A stretch of 64,000 nucleotides of DNA, taken from positions 41,009 to 105,008 of the forward strand of contig JAFKFI010000053.1 in NCBI GenBank assembly GCA_017307285.1. The letters run 5' to 3'. Origin of the DNA: Alphaproteobacteria bacterium. GTDB lineage: Bacteria; Pseudomonadota; Alphaproteobacteria; Acetobacterales; Acetobacteraceae. Under the pieces are notes generated by a model, which was not told where the DNA came from, did no database searches, and saw only the letters and a list, made by a program, of their open reading frames with translations. A program made the translations under genes and the position numbers. How positions within the stretch are numbered: the stretch's first letter is position 1; each line of letters starts with the position of its first letter. Shown piece by piece: positions 48,943 to 57,263 of this stretch.

Positions 48943-49977
48943 TCAGAGACTATAAAATCGTGCCGCCGTGTCGTGGAACAAAGCGGCCTTCTCCTGCGCC
49001 GACGCGCCGGCGGCGATGCGCTTGAAGGCGTTCCACAGCACGGGGTAGCTGCACATTCCCTTGTCGACGGGAAAGTTGCTCTCGAACATGCAGCGTTGCG
49101 GGCCGAACAGCTCGATGCAGGTCTGCATCCACGGCTTCCAGTCTTCCGCCATCCGCGCGGAACTCGGCGGGCGGGCATCTTCGTGGTAGTCGAAGCCGTT
49201 CACCGGCATTGCCAGTCCGCCCAGCTTGACATGCACGTTCGGGCAGGTGGCCAGGTTCTTCATGTCGGCCGACCAATCATTGAACACCGTGTCGCGCTGC
49301 GCGCGATAGGGACCGCAGCCGAGCGGGCCGCCGACATGATCGATAACGATTTTTGTTTCCGGGGCAGCACGTGCAACCGCCAGCACGTCCTTTAGTTGCG
49401 GATGATACTGCCAGGAATCGTAGGTCAGACCGAGCTCGCCGAGGCGTCGCAGGCCGCGCAGGAAGGCGGGGTCGCGCAGCAAATCGGGCGGCGGCACGAC
49501 CGAGGTGCCGGGCACGATCGCGTCATCCCAGGCGCTGATATGGCGGATGCCGCGAAACCGCCCACCGCCGGCGGCACGATGCGCTTCCAGCACGGCGTCG
49601 AGCTGATTGCCACGGAGATCCGCGAAACCGACGATGCCGGCGCAGGCGCGCGCTGGACCGTACGCGCCACTGGCCGATAGTACCGCGACAGCGTTGACAA
49701 CTTCGGTCTCGCCCACCGGGCGGAAATCCTCCGGCCCCTCGGTGCGGTGCTTCCAGGCGCATTGCATGAACACGGTTGCGACGACGTTGTGGCCGCTCCC
49801 GAGATCGGCCGCCAGTTCCTCGATGAGATAGCGGCCGGAGGGGCGATCATGCCACAGATGATGGTGCGGATCGATGATCGGCAACGCCGGCTCGATGATG
49901 TCTTCTTGCACTTGCGCGAGCCAATCGGGCCGCACGTGCGGATGCGGATAGGCTCGCTTGTCAGCGGCTGCGCTCAT
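48943..49977 (-). CDS. Amidohydrolase family protein (TIM-barrel, fuconolactonase-like)
   Basis: A 344-residue metal-dependent hydrolase of the COG3618 type. The N-terminal metal motif IIDPHHHLWHD is intact, KIVIDHVGGP contains a further His, and FESNFPVDKG carries the conserved Asp near the C-terminus. Relatives hydrolyse sugar lactones. GGGGGGAAAA precedes the ATG at 49977. It is last of three genes with the SMP-30-like and aldolase genes, consistent with breakdown of a sugar acid via its lactone. Confidence 0.87.
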   Translation of the reverse strand: MSAAADKRAYPHPHVRPDWLAQVQEDIIEPALPIIDPHHHLWHDRPSGRYLIEELAADLGSGHNVVATVFMQCAWKHRTEGPEDFRPVGETEVVNAVAVLSASGAYGPARACAGIVGFADLRGNQLDAVLEAHRAAGGGRFRGIRHISAWDDAIVPGTSVVPPPDLLRDPAFLRGLRRLGELGLTYDSWQYHPQLKDVLAVARAAPETKIVIDHVGGPLGCGPYRAQRDTVFNDWSADMKNLATCPNVHVKLGGLAMPVNGFDYHEDARPPSSARMAEDWKPWMQTCIELFGPQRCMFESNFPVDKGMCSYPVLWNAFKRIAAGASAQEKAALFHDTAARFYSL

Positions 49978-50008
49978 CGTCGTTTTCCCCCCTTGCGATG
50001 CGGGGAGG

Positions 50009-50887
50009 TTATGAGGCGGCCGGCCTGCCCGCAAGCTTGTACCAGGGATGCGGCAGGCCGGGTGTCTTGACGCGGAGCGTGTAGACAGAGGTGCTCGCGG
50101 TGAACAGCAACGTGCGCAGATCGGGGCCGCCGAACGCGATGTTCGCCGCCACCTCGGGAGTCTCGATGATGCCGATGCGCGTTCCGTCCGGCGCGAACAC
50201 CCAGGTGCCGCCCGTGCCGGTGCAGAACACGCGCCCCGCCGCATCGACCTTCATGCCATCGGGCACGCCGTTCGTTGCATCCGACGACATATCGGCAAAG
50301 ATGCGCCGGCGCATGGCGACGCCCGACGTATCGAGCTCGACCGCGTGGATGTACTGGCTCCATCGCGTGTTCGCGACATAGAGCGTGCGTTCGTCGGGCG
50401 ACAGGGCAAGCCCGTTGGGATACTCGAAATTCGCCACCGCGTTCACGACGCCGTTCGGCGCGATGCGATACACCGCGGCGTCGGCGATCTCGCGCTCGGC
50501 GAGCGGCACGCGCAACGACGGATCGGTGAAGAACAGGCTGCCGTCCGAGCGACAGATCACGTCGTTCGGACGGTTGAGCCGCTTGCCGTCGAAGCGGTCC
50601 AGCAGGGTCGTCACCGTGCCGTCATGCTCGGTGCGGGTGACGCGCCTGCCGTCGCCCTCGCAGTTGATGAGGCGGCCTTGCATGTCGAAGGTGGTGCCGT
50701 TGCCGCCTTGCGTCTTGCGCACCAGTTCGGGCGCCTGCCCCAATGTCATGCGATAGAGCGCGCTCGAGCGGATATCGACGAAATGGAAAAAGCCGGCGGG
50801 ATGCCAGAGCGGCCCCTCGGTGAACACGAAGCCGGTGGCCACCCGCTCGAACTCGGTGGTTTCCAGGATGTCGGACAATCCTGTCAC
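50009..50887 (-). CDS. SMP-30/gluconolactonase-like beta-propeller
   Basis: A 292-residue calcium-dependent lactonase-like protein. Family features are FTEGPLWHPAGFFHFVDI with the metal Glu, RLNRPNDVICRSDGSLFFTDP with the Asn/Asp pair, and VPDGMKVDAAGRVF. GTG at 50887 overlaps the stop of the aldolase gene by four bases. It would open an aldonolactone in the cytoplasm before the downstream steps. Confidence 0.9.
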   Translation of the reverse strand: MTGLSDILETTEFERVATGFVFTEGPLWHPAGFFHFVDIRSSALYRMTLGQAPELVRKTQGGNGTTFDMQGRLINCEGDGRRVTRTEHDGTVTTLLDRFDGKRLNRPNDVICRSDGSLFFTDPSLRVPLAEREIADAAVYRIAPNGVVNAVANFEYPNGLALSPDERTLYVANTRWSQYIHAVELDTSGVAMRRRIFADMSSDATNGVPDGMKVDAAGRVFCTGTGGTWVFAPDGTRIGIIETPEVAANIAFGGPDLRTLLFTASTSVYTLRVKTPGLPHPWYKLAGRPAAS

Positions 50888-51687
50888 GGCTTGATCTCCC
50901 GTACGGCTGCGGCCTTGCGTGCGGCGGCTTCCAACAGGAAGGCGAGGTCGGTTCCCGTCGAGACGTAGCGCGCGCCCTGCCGCACATACTCGGCCACGAG
51001 GTCGGGGCGCGACGCGAGTCCGCCGACGCCGACATGCTTGCCGTGCTTGCGGCACGCGGCGATCGTGCGCTGGTAGGCGTCGCGCACGCTGGGATGGTCG
51101 AACTGGCCGGTGATGCCGAGCTCGTTGCACAGATCGTTGGTGCCGACGAGCAGAAGGTCCACGCCGTCCACCGCCGCGATCTCGTCGACGTTCTCCAGCG
51201 CCGCGACCGTTTCCATCATCACGACGACCATCGTGGCATCGTTCATCGCGCGGTTGGCCTCGACGGCGGGAATGTTGCGATAATGGTAATGCGGCAAGGC
51301 GCCGCCGGCGCCGCGCTCGCCATGCGGCGGGAACTTGGCCTGGCGCACGATATCGCGCGCCTCGGCCGCCGTGCGGACATGCGGCGCGATCACGCCCAGC
51401 GCGCCACCGTCGAGCAGGCGGCCGATGAACTCGGGCGTGTTGGCCGGCACGCGGACCAGCGGGGTGACGCCGCATTGCATCGCCGCGATGCAGACCTGGC
51501 TCACGCTGTCGATCGAGAACGTGTTGTGCTCGACATCGACATAGAGCGTGTCGAACCCGGCAGTGGCGGCGATCCGGGCGATTTCGATGGTGCGGGTCAG
51601 CCGCACGGTCATCGAGGCGACCACCTCGTCGCGCGACAGTTTTTCCTTGACGCGGTTGCGCAGGATCTCACGCAGCTCGGTTGCCAT
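50884..51687 (-). CDS. HpcH/HpaI aldolase family protein
   Basis: A 267-residue class II (metal-dependent) aldolase that splits 2-keto-3-deoxy acids to pyruvate and an aldehyde. TLYVDVEHNTFS, the metal Glu in VVMMETVAALENVDEIAAV, and LLVGTNDLCNELG are family marks. GGGGAA precedes the ATG at 51687. First of the three-gene unit. The substrate could be a keto-deoxy sugar acid. Confidence 0.9.
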   Translation of the reverse strand: MATELREILRNRVKEKLSRDEVVASMTVRLTRTIEIARIAATAGFDTLYVDVEHNTFSIDSVSQVCIAAMQCGVTPLVRVPANTPEFIGRLLDGGALGVIAPHVRTAAEARDIVRQAKFPPHGERGAGGALPHYHYRNIPAVEANRAMNDATMVVVMMETVAALENVDEIAAVDGVDLLLVGTNDLCNELGITGQFDHPSVRDAYQRTIAACRKHGKHVGVGGLASRPDLVAEYVRQGARYVSTGTDLAFLLEAAARKAAAVREIKP

Positions 51688-51828
51688 CCGCCGTTCCCCC
51701 GCGTTCTCCGAGACGGCCAAGTGTGTCGCGGCGGGGCGACGGCGGCAATGCACGACGTTCGGAAAATCCGCTGAAGCGACGAAGGCGGCGGGGTATTCTC
51801 TCCCCTGTCCGGCCGCGCTCGCAGGATG

Positions 51829-51943
51829 AGCCCGGATCCGGGCAATAAGCGGCACCGGACGAGCCCGGATCCGGGCAATACGGCACCGGCGGGGAGCCCG
51901 GATCCGGGTAATAAGCGGGCGCAGGAGAGCCCGGATCCGGGGA
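51829..51943. repeat. Four palindromic units at an exact 33-bp period
   Basis: Each unit contains AGCCCGGATCCGGG, whose core CCCGGATCCGGG is a perfect palindrome. The GGATCC centres start at 51834, 51867, 51900 and 51933, so spacing is 33 bp each time. Three units continue with an AATA-type tail. The array fills the gap between the aldolase 5' end and the YdcF-like gene, whose start codon follows the last unit. Confidence 0.92.
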
Positions 51944-52453
51944 ATGCCCATGCCCGTTATCGTCATCTTCGGGGCCGCTGTCCGGCCGGACGGCAGCCCG
52001 AGCACCACCTTGCTGCGCCGCGTCCAGGCGGCCGCCGTGTTCGGGCGGCGGTTCGACCGTCCCCTCTACGTGCCCAGCGGGGCGGTCGGCCGGTTCGGCG
52101 CCTCGGAGGCCTCGGTGATGGCCGAGTTGCTGATCGAGCTCGGCGTGCCGGAGGCGAGCATCCTGCGCGAAGAAACCGGGCGCGACACGCTCTCCTCGGC
52201 GCGCGCGGTGGCCCGGCTGCTCCACGAGCGGGGCGACGCCGGCCCGGTCTATGCCGTGAGCTCGGCCTACCACCTGCCCCGCTGCGTTCTGCTGTTGCGG
52301 CTCGCCGGGCTGCGCGCGCGTGCCGGACGCCCGCCGCCATTTCCCGCCGCCCAGCGCTTCCGCACGCGCTGGTATTGGCGCCTGCGCGAGCTCGCCGCCC
52401 TGCCCTGGGACGCCGCGCTGATGCTGGCGCTGCGCCTCGCCGGCCGGGTGTGA
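51944..52453 (+). CDS. YdcF-like (DUF218) protein
   Basis: A 169-residue protein of the DUF218/YdcF family. The core VIVIFGAAVRPDGSPSTTLLRRV at the start, SEASVMAELLIELGVPEASI and SSAYHLPRCVLLLRLAG match the family, which lacks a settled function (possible nucleotide or cell-envelope link). ATG at 51944 lies within the last repeat unit; ATG at 51950 has GGGG at better spacing. It is eight bases from the convergent lactate permease. Confidence 0.85.
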   Translation: MPMPVIVIFGAAVRPDGSPSTTLLRRVQAAAVFGRRFDRPLYVPSGAVGRFGASEASVMAELLIELGVPEASILREETGRDTLSSARAVARLLHERGDAGPVYAVSSAYHLPRCVLLLRLAGLRARAGRPPPFPAAQRFRTRWYWRLRELAALPWDAALMLALRLAGRV

Positions 52454-52460
52454 CGGCCGT

Positions 52461-54092
52461 TCAGGCGGGCGGCGCCGCCAGGCTCATCACCCCCGGTGCC
52501 AGGAAGAAATAGATCAGGCCGATCAGGATCAGGTAGACGAGCAAAATCAGGGTCCAGCCCATGTTGTGACGGATGATCTGGCCCTCGTCACGCACGAAGC
52601 GGCTGGTGGAGACGCCGACGCTCGCGGTCTGCGGCGCGATCGGCTTGCCGATCTCCGCCCCCACCGAGTTGAGCGACGGCAAAAGAAGCGGGGGGAAGCC
52701 GAGGAGCTTGCCCACGGCGACCTGGAAGGCGCCGAACATCGCGTTGGTCGAGGTGTTGCTGCCGGAGAGGGCGACGCCGATCCAGCCGAGGATCGGCGCC
52801 ACGACGATGAACCACGGCCCGATGGCGGAGAAGCCGTTGGCCAGCGAGGCGGCCATCCCCGAGTAGTTGAACACATAGGCCAGCCCGAAGATGAACACGC
52901 CGACCAGGAGGGCGCCCCACATCTGATGGAACGTGCGGGAGAACACCTCGCGCAGCTGTGCGCCGGTCGGCCGCAGCAGGAGGGCCACCACGATCCAGGA
53001 CGCGCAGATCGCTGTACCGCCGATGAACGGGGCGAAGTTGAACGTCGCGCGCACGATGGCGCCCGGCGTGAGCGACGAGTGGGCGGCCACCGACAGGCTG
53101 AACAGGCTGATCTTGGGCAGGTTGGACCACGGCCCGGTCCACAGCACCACCACCACGATCAGCACGATGAAGGGCAACCAGGCGCGGAAGATCTCGCCCG
53201 CCGGCAGCGCCTTGCCAGCCGCCACCGCCGCTGCCTCGTCGGCCGCCGAGACCGGCACGCCGCCATAGCCCAGCAGCTGCTTCGGCCGCCACAGCTTCAG
53301 CAGGACGAGAAGGCAGGCAAAGCAGACGATCGAGCCGGTGATGTCCGGCAGATAGGGACCAAGATAGACCGCGACGGGGAACTGCCCGGCGATGTAGCCG
53401 AGCGAGCCAACGATCGCGAGCGGCCAGCCCTCGCGGAACCCAGCGCGCCCGGCCACCAGGTAGATCAGCACCCAGGGCGGCGCCAGCGCCAAGATAGCGA
53501 CGATGTGGCCGATCGAGGCGGACAGCGCCATCAGCGGCAAACCCGTCACCGCCGCCAGCGCGACGATCGGCACGCCGAGCGCGCCATACGACACCGGGGC
53601 GTTGTTGGCGATGGCCGCGACCCGGATGGCGTCGAGGTCGGGGATGCGGACGGCGATGAGGATGGGCGCCACCACCGCCCAAGGGTAGCCGAAGCCGACC
53701 AGCCCCTCGAGCAGCGCCCCGAACGCCCAGGCGAACAGCAAGGTCTGCACCCGCACGTCGGCGGTGCCCTGGCTGGTCAGCCAGGCGCGGAAGCTCTCGA
53801 ACGTGCCGGTGAGGACCAGGGTATTGAACAGCACCACGCCCCAGAAGGTGATCCAATCCACCGCCCAGATGCCGGTAAGCGACCCGAAGATGTAGGATTG
53901 AATGCCGAGGCCGACCGGCATTCCCCAGACCAGGATGCCGAGCAGAAGCGTGACGATCGAGCCGATCGAGGTGGCGAGCCAGGCCGTCATGCGCAGGACC
54001 GCAAGCAGGAAAAGCAAGACCACGACGGGGATCAACGCCACCAGCCAGACGGCGAAGGTGCTGGCGAACGGATTGAGGGTCTGGTCGAACAT
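52461..54092 (-). CDS. lldP: L-lactate permease
   Basis: A 543-residue membrane protein of the LctP family. Sequences such as GFGYPWAVVAPILI, GVALSGSNTSTNAMFGAFQ and PQTASVGVSTSRFVRDEGQIIR are hallmark lactate permease motifs. About twelve or more helices are seen. GGAGGGAGC precedes the ATG. No lactate dehydrogenase lies nearby, so substrates such as lactate or glycolate both remain possible. Confidence 0.93.
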   Translation of the reverse strand: MFDQTLNPFASTFAVWLVALIPVVVLLFLLAVLRMTAWLATSIGSIVTLLLGILVWGMPVGLGIQSYIFGSLTGIWAVDWITFWGVVLFNTLVLTGTFESFRAWLTSQGTADVRVQTLLFAWAFGALLEGLVGFGYPWAVVAPILIAVRIPDLDAIRVAAIANNAPVSYGALGVPIVALAAVTGLPLMALSASIGHIVAILALAPPWVLIYLVAGRAGFREGWPLAIVGSLGYIAGQFPVAVYLGPYLPDITGSIVCFACLLVLLKLWRPKQLLGYGGVPVSAADEAAAVAAGKALPAGEIFRAWLPFIVLIVVVVLWTGPWSNLPKISLFSLSVAAHSSLTPGAIVRATFNFAPFIGGTAICASWIVVALLLRPTGAQLREVFSRTFHQMWGALLVGVFIFGLAYVFNYSGMAASLANGFSAIGPWFIVVAPILGWIGVALSGSNTSTNAMFGAFQVAVGKLLGFPPLLLPSLNSVGAEIGKPIAPQTASVGVSTSRFVRDEGQIIRHNMGWTLILLVYLILIGLIYFFLAPGVMSLAAPPA

Positions 54093-54275
54093 GCTCCCTC
54101 CGCTGGCGATCTGGTTTATTCCGCTGCCGGTATTCCCCGCCTGTCAAGCCAAGTTCTTCCCTGGCGCGACGTCCGCGCCGAGCCCGCCGGCTGTGACGCC
54201 TACACGACCCCGCCATGCTGCCGCTCGATGCCCCCGTGACCGGTGCCGGGCCGGGGTGGCCGGGGCGGAGCCGCC

Positions 54276-54420
54276 TTATTCGGGCAGCGTCTCCGGGGTG
54301 AGCTTGCGCCACAACGGCCGCAGGAGGCGCCCGGCCTGTGGTGCGGCGGAAGGCGCGCATCTCGGGGTCCTCCAGCAACGCCTGAAGGTGGCTCGCGAAC
54401 CGCACCCGCCGCCAAACGCG
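54276..54420 (-). pseudogene. Possible frameshifted remnant of a short ORF
   Basis: This is part of the 497-base gap 54093-54589. On the minus strand one frame reads VRFASHLQALLEDPEMRAF and, after a shift near 54345, another reads APQAGRLLRPLWRKLTPETLPE before TAA at 54276-54278. Joined, they look like one helical C-terminal domain. The rest of the gap is GC-rich with no convincing start. Nothing else is seen there. Confidence 0.3.
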
Positions 54421-54589
54421 CGGGCTTCGCTCGCTCGGCACTCGCGGCCTCAGCACTCGCGCCCTCGGCGGTGGGCTGCACGGTGGGACGCCGGCGCGGG
54501 GCGGTGGCCAGCGTGCCGGCGACCGCCGACGGTGACGGCACCTTAACCGGATCAGCGGAAACTCCCCAGGTCCTTCCAGGGAGCGAAGC

Positions 54590-55063
54590 GTGCGCCCGCT
54601 CGCGATGGTCTGCCTGTTGCTCACGGCGAGCCTGCTCGGCGCCTGTGCATGCCAATGCGCCGGGACGACGGTGACTGGCTGGAGCGGCCCGACCCAGCTG
54701 TCGCAGCGCTGGATGATCGGCATCGAACGCATCCAAGGCGACGTTCTGCCGGTACTGCCCTACACCAACCGCTTCCTCGCCGATCTCGCGGCGATGCCGA
54801 ACACGCAGGTGGTCTATCTCGGCCCGGGGCGCAACGGCTTCCTATTCGCGGCCGATCCCGTCCGCAGGCTGCGCGTCGCACCGTGGCTGCACGGGGAGGG
54901 GAACTGCATGACGTTCACCTACACCGTCTACCGGGAGGGCCAACAGCTGGCGACGTACGGCATGGCGGTTCCGGCGCTCGTGGCGGGGATGGAATCCGAC
55001 CCCGCCTGCGTCGACCGGGCGGCGAGCGAGTTCTACTGGTCGCTGGTGCGGCAGGGACTCTAG
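54590..55063 (+). CDS. Probable lipoprotein of unknown function
   Basis: A 157-residue protein with a lipobox LGAC at residues 16-19, so Cys19 would be lipidated after signal peptidase II cleavage. A second run CQC follows. The mature part (for example YTNRFLADLAAMPNTQVVYLGPGRNGFLF) has no recognised domain. GTG at 54590 is the start, near GGGAGCGAAG. Isolated from its neighbours by 160 bases on the right. Codon use looks native. Confidence 0.7.
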   Translation: MRPLAMVCLLLTASLLGACACQCAGTTVTGWSGPTQLSQRWMIGIERIQGDVLPVLPYTNRFLADLAAMPNTQVVYLGPGRNGFLFAADPVRRLRVAPWLHGEGNCMTFTYTVYREGQQLATYGMAVPALVAGMESDPACVDRAASEFYWSLVRQGL

Positions 55064-55222
55064 CACAGCCACCCTGCAAACGGTCCGGTCCAATACCGAC
55101 GTGCAAGCCGGCGCCCGGCTCTGATCCCGCTACCCACCGATCGTTGTGCGCAAGCCGTTGCCAATGCATAAGCCCTTCTCATTGCGCGACCGTTGCAGGC
55201 GTCGCATTCGGAAGGGGGATCA

Positions 55223-56734
55223 ATGAGCGCCCACCGCACTCCGCCACGCCTGATCGAGCCGCCGCCGCTGTCGTTCGTCGCCCGGCAGGCCTGGTATCCG
55301 TGGCTGGTCGTCGGTATCGCCTGTGTTGGCGCCTTCATTGCGCAACTCGACGCCAGCATCGTCCAGCTCGCACTGCCAGCCCTCACCGTCGAGTTCCGAA
55401 CCACGCTCAACCAGGTGAGCTGGGTGCCGATCGCCTATCTGCTGACGTTGGCCGCCTTGCTGCCGGTGTTCGGGCGGCTCTGCGAGATGTGGGGCCGCAA
55501 GCTGCTCTACACGCTCGGTTTCCTGCTGTTCACGATCGCCTCGGCCTTGTGCGGCCTGGCCGACAGCCTGGGCTGGCTGGTCACGGCGCGGCTGCTGCAG
55601 GGTGTCGGCGGGGCGATGCTGGCGGCCAATTCCATCGCGATCATGACCGCGGCCGTCGGGCAGAGCGGGCGAGCCCGTGCGCTGGGATGGTTCGCGGCGG
55701 CGCAGGCGATCGGCTTGTCGGCCGGCCCGCCGATCGGCGGGCTGTTGCTCAGCACGCTGGGCTGGCGCTGGATCTTCTGGGTGACGGTGCCGGTCGGCGC
55801 TGCGATCACCGCGATCGGCTTGTTGTCATTGCCGCAAAGTACCGGGCTGGTGACCGGCAAGAAATTCGATTGGCTCGGCGCGATGCTGTTGATCCCGGCC
55901 TTGGTCGGTGTCGTGCTGCTGCTCAACCAAGGCTCCGCATGGGGCTTTACCTCTCCGGCGATGCTGTGGACCGCCTGCGCCACGCTCGTCTTGCTGATGC
56001 TGCTATTCCGACACGAGCTGCGGACCGACTCCCCGCTGGTCACGCTACGCGCGTTCGCCAGCCCCGCCTTCGCCTGCGGCGTGATCGGCGTGCTGCTGTC
56101 GGCGGCGCTGCTCTACGGCATCTTCTTCATCGTCTCGTTCGGACTGGTACGTGGATATCATCGCCCCGTCGAGATCGCGGGGCTGCGGCTTGCGCTCATT
56201 CCGATCGTGATCGGGTTCGTCGCCCCATTCAGCGGCACCCTGGCCGAGCGCTTCGGCGCCCGCTGCATCGGCGTGGCAGGCATGGCGCTGTGCATCGCGA
56301 GCCTGTCGATCCTCGCGGTCATCGCAACCGCGTATCAGGCGCAGGTGACGATGGGCGCCATCGCTTTCGCGCTGTTCGGCGTCGGGCTCGGCCTATTCAT
56401 CACGCCGAACAATCACCGGACGCTGAACGCCGCGCCGGCGGACGTTTCCGGCGAGTCCGGCGCGGTGGTCAATCTGATGCGCGTGCTCGGGGGCTGCCTC
56501 GGCGTCGCATCCGCCTCGACCGTGCTCACCTGGGAGATCCAGCGCATGACCGGCAATCATTCGGATTGGGCGATCTTTGCAGGCCGGCCGTTACTGGAAG
56601 CCGTGGAAAGTGGATTCTTGCTGCTGATGGCATACGCGCTGGTCGCCGGCGCGCTTTCCCTGATCCGCACCAAGCGGGCCGCCGTCGCGGCGGATGGCGC
56701 GGTCGGCCGTCCTACGCGCAAACGAAGCGGCTGA
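55223..56734 (+). CDS. DHA2-family MFS drug transporter
   Basis: A 503-residue exporter with 14 predicted helices (EmrB/QacA type). The family motif GRLCEMWGRKLLYTLGF after helix 2 and the antiporter-like motif SAGPPIGGLLLSTLGWRWIF in helix 5 are visible. AAGGGGG precedes ATG at 55223. No membrane-fusion partner (EmrA) lies beside it. It overlaps the convergent gene by 23 bases. Confidence 0.9.
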   Translation: MSAHRTPPRLIEPPPLSFVARQAWYPWLVVGIACVGAFIAQLDASIVQLALPALTVEFRTTLNQVSWVPIAYLLTLAALLPVFGRLCEMWGRKLLYTLGFLLFTIASALCGLADSLGWLVTARLLQGVGGAMLAANSIAIMTAAVGQSGRARALGWFAAAQAIGLSAGPPIGGLLLSTLGWRWIFWVTVPVGAAITAIGLLSLPQSTGLVTGKKFDWLGAMLLIPALVGVVLLLNQGSAWGFTSPAMLWTACATLVLLMLLFRHELRTDSPLVTLRAFASPAFACGVIGVLLSAALLYGIFFIVSFGLVRGYHRPVEIAGLRLALIPIVIGFVAPFSGTLAERFGARCIGVAGMALCIASLSILAVIATAYQAQVTMGAIAFALFGVGLGLFITPNNHRTLNAAPADVSGESGAVVNLMRVLGGCLGVASASTVLTWEIQRMTGNHSDWAIFAGRPLLEAVESGFLLLMAYALVAGALSLIRTKRAAVAADGAVGRPTRKRSG

Positions 56735-57251
56735 ATCCGACCTTGGGATAGGCCTTGCTCCAGGCGCCCAGCAGCTTGTCGAAACGCGATCCATCCGCGT
56801 CGAGCGCGATAATCCGCTCCTCCAAGGCCCGCTCGAACGGGAGACGGCCCTCGACGATCTGGCGCATCGCGACCTCGGAACTCACCAGCACAGCGTCCCT
56901 CTCGGCGATGTCGTCCGCGAGCACGTTCGGCGGGGCCGGCCGGCAATTTGGGTCGAACCCGTTCGGCGTGGGATGGAAGAATCCCCAGGTCCGGCTTTCG
57001 ACCATCAATACGAAGAAATCCGGCAGCGCCAGGAGTTCGTCCTGACGCTGCGTCCATTCGAGCCGCTGCTGTGCGGTCCTCAGTGTTTCGATCGCGCTCA
57101 GGCGCAGCTGCATGCCCGCCGGCGCACCATCCGCGTCCTCCGGCTCAGGCAGCAGCCCCGCGTCGATCGCCCGCCGGGTCTCGACCGCAACCGAGAGGCC
57201 CAACGGGTGATCGATGCTGAACTCGATCCGCAGATCGCAAATGCTGCACAT
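56712..57251 (-). CDS. Protein of unknown function downstream of the alkyl sulfatase-like gene
   Basis: A 179-residue cytoplasmic protein with two Cys near the start (MCSICDLR) and a hydrophilic, helical remainder. Segments WTQRQDELLALPDFFVLMVES and GFFHPTPNGFDPNCRP show no known motif. It lies 12 bases after the alkyl-sulfatase-type gene on the same strand, so it is probably co-transcribed with it. No good ribosome-binding site is visible. Function unknown. Confidence 0.65.
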   Translation of the reverse strand: MCSICDLRIEFSIDHPLGLSVAVETRRAIDAGLLPEPEDADGAPAGMQLRLSAIETLRTAQQRLEWTQRQDELLALPDFFVLMVESRTWGFFHPTPNGFDPNCRPAPPNVLADDIAERDAVLVSSEVAMRQIVEGRLPFERALEERIIALDADGSRFDKLLGAWSKAYPKVGFSRFVCA

Positions 57252-57263
57252 CGATGGGCGGCG

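Noticed and set aside
50884..52008. 374-residue version of the HpcH aldolase with an Arg-rich N-terminal extension
   Set aside because: The extension is translated from the 33-bp repeat array and contains no aldolase sequence. A good ribosome-binding site supports ATG at 51687.
51826..52512. Long plus-strand open frame with 11-residue SPDPGN repeats upstream of and overlapping the YdcF-like gene
   Set aside because: The repeats come from the 33-bp palindrome array; the rest of the frame is Arg/Ala-rich shadow sequence overlapping the YdcF-like gene in another frame, with no domain or ribosome-binding site.
54243..54736. Long Arg/Pro/Ala-rich open frames on both strands around the lipoprotein gene
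   Set aside because: High GC removes stop codons, so such frames are common by chance. They show biased composition without domains, and the plus-strand one conflicts with the lipoprotein, which has a clear lipobox.
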